This document shows positions 6,730 to 10,830 of a stretch of DNA of 10,830 nt, in pieces. Each line of letters begins with the position of its first letter. Position 1 is the stretch's first letter. The stretch is taken from contig SLAD01000316.1 in assembly GCA_007126995.1 (NCBI GenBank), forward strand, positions 1 through 10,830, given 5' to 3'. The position numbers and the translations under genes are program-made. Below the pieces are notes generated by a model. That model worked only from the letters and a program-made list of their open reading frames with translations, was not told where the DNA came from and made no database searches. This DNA is from Kiritimatiellia bacterium (lineage in GTDB: Bacteria > Verrucomicrobiota > Kiritimatiellia > SLAD01).

Positions 6730-6836
6730 GATGTTGAAGAAAGTTTGTAGGTCCCGATGAGTGAAATAACGAGAACGAATGCTGCTATCCGATTTATTGC
6801 CTGCTTGTTTCTGGTGGGTTCCACAGCGATAGCGAG

Positions 6837-6841
6837 AGGAG
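6837..6841 (+). promoter_or_regulatory. strong ribosome-binding site deciding the msrA start
   Basis: AGGAG followed by a five-base spacer (ATATC) and ATG at 6847. It is one of the best Shine-Dalgarno sites in the window and lies inside a possible longer reading frame that starts at 6757, so it favours the internal start for a cytosolic enzyme. Confidence 0.7.
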
Positions 6842-6846
6842 ATATC

Positions 6847-7383
6847 ATGACGAATGAGAACACAACGCAAGAGGAAGTGGCCACTTTTGGAGCGGGTTGT
6901 TTTTGGTGCGTGGAAGCCGTTTTCCAACAAGTACCCGGGGTGAAAAGCGTCACTTCGGGATATAAAGGTGGCGATACAGAGAATCCCACCTATCAGCAAG
7001 TGACCACCGGGAAGACGGGCCATGCCGAGGTTGTGCGCATTGTGTACGATCCCTCAGAGGTCTCTTTCGAAACGCTGTTGGATGTGTTTTGGCGGGCGCA
7101 CGATCCCACGCAGCTCAACCGGCAAGGCGCCGATGTGGGGACACAGTATCGCAGCGTGATCTTCTACCACAGCGAAGCCCAGAAAGAGGCTGCCCTGGCC
7201 TCGCGGGCCAAGGTCGAGGCGGCGGGGCGCCACAATCGCCCCATTGTGACGCAAATTGTCGCGGCCGAGGAATTTTATGAAGCGGAGGACTATCACCAGA
7301 ACTATTTTCGCAACAATCCGTCCGCCACCTATTCGCGATTCGTGATCGCGCCCAAGTTGGAGAAGCTCGGGCTGGAACCGTGA
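6847..7383 (+). CDS. msrA: peptide-methionine (S)-S-oxide reductase
   Basis: A 178-residue MsrA, which reduces the S epimer of methionine sulfoxide in proteins and free methionine using thioredoxin. The catalytic motif GCFWC is at 17-21 with nucleophile Cys18. Glu23 and the GYKGG, GHAEVV, WRAHDPTQLNRQGADVGTQYRS and AEDYHQNYF motifs of the family are all present. There is no cysteine near the C-terminus, so Cys21 or thioredoxin directly would have to resolve the intermediate. The start at 6847 has a strong ribosome-binding site. The frame also stays open back to ATG 6757, adding 30 residues that look like a signal peptide (basic N-end, hydrophobic FIACLFLVGSTAIA, then Arg-Gly-Asp). An exported form cannot be excluded. 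The gene is divergent from the PUR gene and is followed 16 bases later by a DUF2062 gene. Confidence 0.95.
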   Translation: MTNENTTQEEVATFGAGCFWCVEAVFQQVPGVKSVTSGYKGGDTENPTYQQVTTGKTGHAEVVRIVYDPSEVSFETLLDVFWRAHDPTQLNRQGADVGTQYRSVIFYHSEAQKEAALASRAKVEAAGRHNRPIVTQIVAAEEFYEAEDYHQNYFRNNPSATYSRFVIAPKLEKLGLEP

Positions 7384-7402
7384 GCGAGGCCGTCACGCCT
7401 TG

Positions 7403-7723
7403 ATGTGGTACTCCGTGAGAGCGCAGCTTCGTCAGCGGGTTGGCGAGCCGATTGTGGCGTTGCTGCGGATGGGCACATCACCGCAGCGCATCGCCATCAG
7501 CATCGCTGTCGGCACGATCATTGGGGTGCTGCCGCTGCTCGGCAGCACCACCGCGCTCTGCTTTGTGATCGCCGTCGCTCTCCGATTGAATCTGGTCGCC
7601 ATGCAGGCCTTCAATTGGTTGGTCGCGGGTCCGCAATTGATCATGATTCTGCCCTTCATTCGGTTAGGGGAATGGCTCTACCGCGCGCCCCCATTAGGCT
7701 TGCAGCTAAATGGCACAGATTGA
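7403..7723 (+). CDS. DUF2062 membrane protein, short and probably C-terminally truncated
   Basis: About 106 residues. Residues 21-38 (LLRMGTSPQRIAISIAVG) and the following GTIIGVLPLLGSTTALCF helix, then LRLNLVAMQAFNWLVAGPQL and a third hydrophobic stretch, are typical of DUF2062, a family of small integral membrane proteins of unknown function. Members I recall are longer, with another region after the GEWL segment. Here the reading frame ends shortly after RAPPL, with a tail (GLQLNGTD) that does not look like the family, so the 3' part may have been lost. The start is uncertain: TTG 7400 (GAGG at 7386-7389, spacing 10) or ATG 7403. It probably shares a transcript with msrA, 19 bases upstream. 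Downstream, the 76-base gap before aroK is AT-richer than its surroundings. Confidence 0.65.
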   Translation: MWYSVRAQLRQRVGEPIVALLRMGTSPQRIAISIAVGTIIGVLPLLGSTTALCFVIAVALRLNLVAMQAFNWLVAGPQLIMILPFIRLGEWLYRAPPLGLQLNGTD

Positions 7724-7744
7724 GTTCGCAATCCACAGGGATTC

Positions 7745-7774
7745 TTGCATCATCTTCCTCAGATCATTTAGATT
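7745..7774 (+). promoter_or_regulatory. possible weak promoter of aroK
   Basis: TTGCAT (7745-7750) and TAGATT (7769-7774) are 18 bases apart in the AT-richer gap before aroK. Both hexamers match the consensus only partly (3/6 and 4/6), so this is a suggestion; aroK may equally be read through from msrA and the DUF2062 gene. Confidence 0.25.
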
Positions 7775-7799
7775 TTGCTTATCACCGGAAAGATTGTTT

Positions 7800-8318
7800 A
7801 TGGCCAAGAATATCGTTTTAGTTGGTTTTATGGGTACCGGCAAGAGTGCGACGGGACAACTAATTGCCGAAGAACTCAATCGCTCGTTCATCGACATGGA
7901 CACACTGATCGAGGAACGCGCCGGTAAAAAGATTTCGGCGATCTTTGCCGATGAAGGGGAACCGCACTTTCGCCAATTGGAACATAACCTGGCCGTTGAA
8001 CTCAGTCGCGAAAGTGATCTCGTGATCGCGTGCGGTGGGGGCATTGTGCTGAATCCGGCGAACATCGCGGCATTCAGTCAAACCGGTCTAGTGTTCTGCC
8101 TGCATGCCGACCCGGATGAAATCCTTCAACGTGTGGCCAGGCAATCCCATCGCCCGCTGCTTGAGGGTGACAACGACAAAGCACAGGCTATCCGCGACCT
8201 GCTGGCCAAACGCCAATCGCTATATCAAGCCATTCCGCTGAGTATCGACACCAACGGCCACAAACCCATCGATACGGCTCGGGAAGTACTGAAGGTCTAC
8301 CACGCCTCAGCGCCGTGA
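7800..8318 (+). CDS. aroK: shikimate kinase
   Basis: A 172-residue NMP-kinase-fold enzyme that phosphorylates shikimate at the 3-hydroxyl with ATP, the fifth step of the chorismate pathway, in the cytoplasm. Walker A is GFMGTGKS (9-16). The shikimate-binding FIDMDTLIEE (Asp residues about 33 and 35), FADEGEPHFRQLE with its Arg, the CGGGIV loop, the lid HRPLLEG with its Arg, and the adenine-side RQSLYQ are all present, so the enzyme should be active. I chose ATG 7800: GGAAAG lies seven bases upstream, and MAKNIVLVGFMG is a normal AroK start. The frame is open back to ATG 7710, but those 30 residues are unlike the family. No other aromatic-pathway gene is nearby, unlike the common aroK-aroB pairing. 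It converges with the large signalling gene on the opposite strand. Confidence 0.95.
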   Translation: MAKNIVLVGFMGTGKSATGQLIAEELNRSFIDMDTLIEERAGKKISAIFADEGEPHFRQLEHNLAVELSRESDLVIACGGGIVLNPANIAAFSQTGLVFCLHADPDEILQRVARQSHRPLLEGDNDKAQAIRDLLAKRQSLYQAIPLSIDTNGHKPIDTAREVLKVYHASAP

Positions 8319-8439
8319 ATTTGGCGAATGGTGGATGGGCCCCACCGCTCTACTCATTCTATATCCGATTTCGCAGCTCAATGGTAATCTCGCCCTCTCG
8401 TCGTATGATGGGACCGGTAGGCCGAGGCGTCCCGCTCCA
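8319..8439. other. convergent intergenic gap between aroK and the signalling gene
   Basis: These 121 bases hold no gene I can support. Two imperfect stem-loops can be drawn: GGTGG/CCACC (8330-8334 with 8342-8346, seven-base loop), and GGGAC/GTCCC (8410-8414 with 8429-8433) with an inner CGG/CCG pair. Neither is followed by a T-run on the relevant strand, so they are only weak candidates for the transcription end of aroK and of the opposing gene. Confidence 0.3.
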
Positions 8440-10830
8440 TCACCCCGTCTCGCACTGCGCATAATAACCGTTGCTTTCCAGGCTCCCTTGGCAGCGCACA
8501 AATGCATCCACGATGGCGGGGTCGAATTGACTTCCTTTGCATCGCACGATCTCGGCCAGCGCTGCTTTCGGCGAAAGCGCGGATCGATAGAGACGATTCG
8601 AGCGCATGGCGTCATAAGCATCAATAACGGAGAAGATTCGGGCCCCGATACAAATCTGATCACCGCGCAAACCGCGTGGATAGCCGGAACCGTCGTATCG
8701 CTCCTGATGCGCCCAAACAATGTCCGCAGCATCCCGCAGCTCCGGGCTACTGGCGATGATCTCATAGCCGATTGAGGGATGCCGCCGCATGACCGCTTGC
8801 TCTTCGTCCGTCAATTTTCCTTTCTTCAGCAGGACTTCATCGGGGATGGCAATCTTGCCGATATCGTGCAAGAGCGCTCCGCGACGTAAGGTCTCAATCC
8901 GTTCAAACGAAACCCCCATTTCACGCGCGAGCAATGTCGTCATTTCGGCTACCCTTCGGCAGTGTTCTCCGGTGCTTTGCTCACGGGCGTCAATCAAAGC
9001 GGCCATGGCCTCCAACGTGAACAGGGTCGCCTTTTTTTGATCCTCCAGCGCACGCGCCAAGGCGTATTCGCGCCGGGCAACCATTGCTTCCAAGTGTTGC
9101 TGGTACCGTTGGTTCTCGCGCATCAATCTGCGATGTTCCAATGCGCGCTGGATAATCATCATAAAGAGCGGAACTTTGAAGGGCTTTTGTACGAAATCAT
9201 AGGAACCCGAACGGATCGCTTCGATCGCTGCATCCATCGTGGGCTCGCCTGTCATGACGATCGGCACGATCGCTGGATCCAGTTCGCGCAATCTGGCAAT
9301 GAGATCCAGTCCGCTTTCATTTCGCAAATGCAGGTCGATGATCGCGATATGAATGAGCCCCTTCTCCTTTTGAACGATCTGCGTCGCTTCCTCCGAATTG
9401 ATCGCGCAATACAAAGCAAACGATTGATCTTTCAAACAACGACGCATCATTTCCAACAGATAGGAGTCATCGTCGACAACCAGTATAGCAACTTCCTCAT
9501 CAACCGGCTGGGCAGTACGTGAATTATCTTGATCCAGGACGACGCGTTTTGTTGCGCCCGCGTCATCTTCTTGTCCCACACACAACTGGTCGCGGCCATT
9601 CTGCTTGGCCTGATAGAGCGCCCGATCCGCCAACCGGACCAACTCATGAATGGTCTTTTGTGGATGAGGCTCCATCGCGTGGACCCCAATCGAAACCGTG
9701 ATGGACAAATCACCTCTTTGCTTGCAAAAGATATGATTCACAATCCGTTCGCGGACGCGATGGCCGGTTTTAATGGCTTCATCTGAATCAGCCCAAGGCA
9801 AAATCACAACCAATTCATCACCACCGTAGCGGCACACCACATCGGAATCGCGTGTGGCCGATTTCACAACCGTCGCATACTCCTCGAGCAGTGCATCGCC
9901 TGTCAAATGGCCAAAGGTGTCGTTGACGGATTTGAAATGATCCACATCCACCACCAGCAATCCGATTGGGAAAGGATGCCGACAGCCAATATTCCACAAG
10001 CGGCCGAGCTCTTCGTAGAATCCCGCCCGGTTCAGCAAGCCCGTCATGGCGTCGTGGGTCGCCATGCGTTGCAGGGATGCAAACAATTCGTCCCGCTCCT
10101 GCTCAGCCGCTTTCCGTGCCGTGATATCGGTAATTAATCCGTCATAACCAATACAACATTGATGCTGGTCATATTCCGCAACGGTTGTGCTGCGTACCCA
10201 GCGGATTGAACCGTCTTTGTGACGAATGCGGTGTTCAAGGGTATGCACGGGCCGGCCAAAGCTCAATTGCTTTAGTTGTCGCACCACGGCCGAATGGTCT
10301 TCGGCACAAATGATGCGACGCCACAAGGCGGTATTGCGGGCGAAATCAGTCGGGGGATATCCGGTAACATCCTCCACGCTGGCATCAAACAGTGGTCGCC
10401 CCATCCGCCCGTCTGAGACGATGATGTGAAAGACGAAGCTGTGGGTCGCACGCACGACCCGGCGATAGCGCGCCTCATTGTGAATGAGCTTGGTGTTCGC
10501 GTAGGCCAAGGCTTCGGTGCGCTCGGCAATGCGCCGTTCCAGCTCGGATTTCTGCTCCTGCATGAGCGCGAGGGCCTGCTCGCGCTCGGTGACATCGGTA
10601 TCGCAGCCGGCGTAACCCTTGAGGCTGCCATCTTGATGGTAGACGGGGATGCCATTGGTTGACACCCAAATCACTTTTCCACTTTTCGTCTGAATCGGAT
10701 TGAGCACATCCGTGAAGGCTTCACTCCGATGAATGACATCAAGGGCCTGCTGCTTAAATCGGTCCAGGCCTTTCTCGGGGTGCAAATCGTAAAAATGCTT
10801 CTTTCCTACCAGTTCCTCCGGGGTGTAGCC
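8440..10830 (-). CDS. PAS-PAS-GGDEF-REC-HD-GYP signalling protein, N-terminus outside window
   Basis: 796 residues are visible, open at the right edge. In order: a PAS/PAC domain (1-84, from GYTPEELVGKKHF to CDTDVTER); a coiled-coil linker rich in Glu/Gln/Arg (about 85-122); a second PAS/PAC (about 123-237, ending DGLITDITARK); and a GGDEF domain (about 255-420) with DVDHFKSVNDTFGH, active site GGDEL (336-340, nt 9811-9825) and an inhibitory RxxD five residues before it (RDSD, 327-330). Next is a receiver domain (about 447-565) with acidic VDDD, phospho-acceptor Asp499 (IIDLHL), Thr527 and Lys549 (QKPF). Last is an HD-GYP domain (about 600-775) with HDIGKIAIPD, RRHPSIGYEII and HQERYDGSGYP. 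The cyclase half can make c-di-GMP and the HD-GYP half can break it down; both sites look intact. No membrane segment is seen in the visible part. The phospho-donor kinase is not in the window. Confidence 0.93.
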   Translation of the reverse strand, partial: GYTPEELVGKKHFYDLHPEKGLDRFKQQALDVIHRSEAFTDVLNPIQTKSGKVIWVSTNGIPVYHQDGSLKGYAGCDTDVTEREQALALMQEQKSELERRIAERTEALAYANTKLIHNEARYRRVVRATHSFVFHIIVSDGRMGRPLFDASVEDVTGYPPTDFARNTALWRRIICAEDHSAVVRQLKQLSFGRPVHTLEHRIRHKDGSIRWVRSTTVAEYDQHQCCIGYDGLITDITARKAAEQERDELFASLQRMATHDAMTGLLNRAGFYEELGRLWNIGCRHPFPIGLLVVDVDHFKSVNDTFGHLTGDALLEEYATVVKSATRDSDVVCRYGGDELVVILPWADSDEAIKTGHRVRERIVNHIFCKQRGDLSITVSIGVHAMEPHPQKTIHELVRLADRALYQAKQNGRDQLCVGQEDDAGATKRVVLDQDNSRTAQPVDEEVAILVVDDDSYLLEMMRRCLKDQSFALYCAINSEEATQIVQKEKGLIHIAIIDLHLRNESGLDLIARLRELDPAIVPIVMTGEPTMDAAIEAIRSGSYDFVQKPFKVPLFMMIIQRALEHRRLMRENQRYQQHLEAMVARREYALARALEDQKKATLFTLEAMAALIDAREQSTGEHCRRVAEMTTLLAREMGVSFERIETLRRGALLHDIGKIAIPDEVLLKKGKLTDEEQAVMRRHPSIGYEIIASSPELRDAADIVWAHQERYDGSGYPRGLRGDQICIGARIFSVIDAYDAMRSNRLYRSALSPKAALAEIVRCKGSQFDPAIVDAFVRCQGSLESNGYYAQCETG

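Noticed and set aside
7710..7799. Longer aroK start at ATG 7710
   Set aside because: The 30 added residues are unlike any shikimate kinase N-terminus, and ATG 7800 has a suitable ribosome-binding site and the normal first residues.
8330..8433. Two stem-loops as intrinsic terminators
   Set aside because: Short stems, one with a bulge, and no T-run after either on the strand that would need it.
8335..9522. Plus-strand frames opposite the HD-GYP and receiver regions
   Set aside because: They mirror conserved HD-GYP and receiver motifs on the minus strand and show no domain of their own.

Overview
The window is chromosomal, moderately GC-rich and densely packed. It holds conserved housekeeping and signalling genes; no rRNA, tRNA, CRISPR array or insertion sequence was seen. 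The gene set points to a Gram-negative-type bacterium (TolC-like outer-membrane protein with a signal peptide) that also uses c-di-AMP (PgpH-type phosphodiesterase) and c-di-GMP. A small PUR-domain protein, a YbeY whose third metal ligand is Asp instead of His, and the PgpH type together suggest the Bacteroidetes/PVC side of the tree (for example Verrucomicrobiota or Kiritimatiellota). That placement is an inference from remembered family patterns, not a measurement.

Layout: (1) 1-553, minus strand, the N-terminal part of a TolC-family outer-membrane factor, running off the left edge. (2) 554-754, a divergent intergenic region with a perfect 12-bp inverted repeat and a consensus -10 hexamer. 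(3) 755-5885, plus strand, a tightly overlapping cluster: phoH/ybeZ, a pgpH-like membrane HD phosphodiesterase, ybeY, a CorC/YbeX-like CBS protein, and a DUF429 (RNase H-like fold) protein. (4) 5882-6660, minus strand, a two-gene unit: a 76-residue PUR-domain nucleic-acid-binding protein with a convincing promoter, followed by a pseudouridine-5'-phosphate glycosidase (psuG) disrupted by an out-of-frame internal deletion. (5) 6847-8318, plus strand: msrA, a short DUF2062 membrane protein that looks C-terminally truncated, and aroK (shikimate kinase). (6) 8440-10830, minus strand, a large signalling protein PAS-PAS-GGDEF-REC-HD-GYP, 5' end outside the window.

The phoH-pgpH-ybeY order matches the arrangement known from Firmicutes (phoH-yqfF-yqfG), while phoH-ybeY-corC matches the proteobacterial ybeZ-ybeY-ybeX unit; here both are combined. 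This places rRNA maturation/RNA quality control (YbeY, PhoH) in one transcript with c-di-AMP turnover and a CBS-domain membrane protein.

I do not see a clear-cut novel defence or mobile system. The most interesting items are the microhomology-flanked deletion in psuG, the PgpH that has almost no extracellular sensor domain, the 101-bp two-frame overlap between pgpH and ybeY, the altered YbeY active-site residues, the possible dual-start (exported or cytosolic) msrA, and the single-chain diguanylate cyclase / receiver / HD-GYP fusion.
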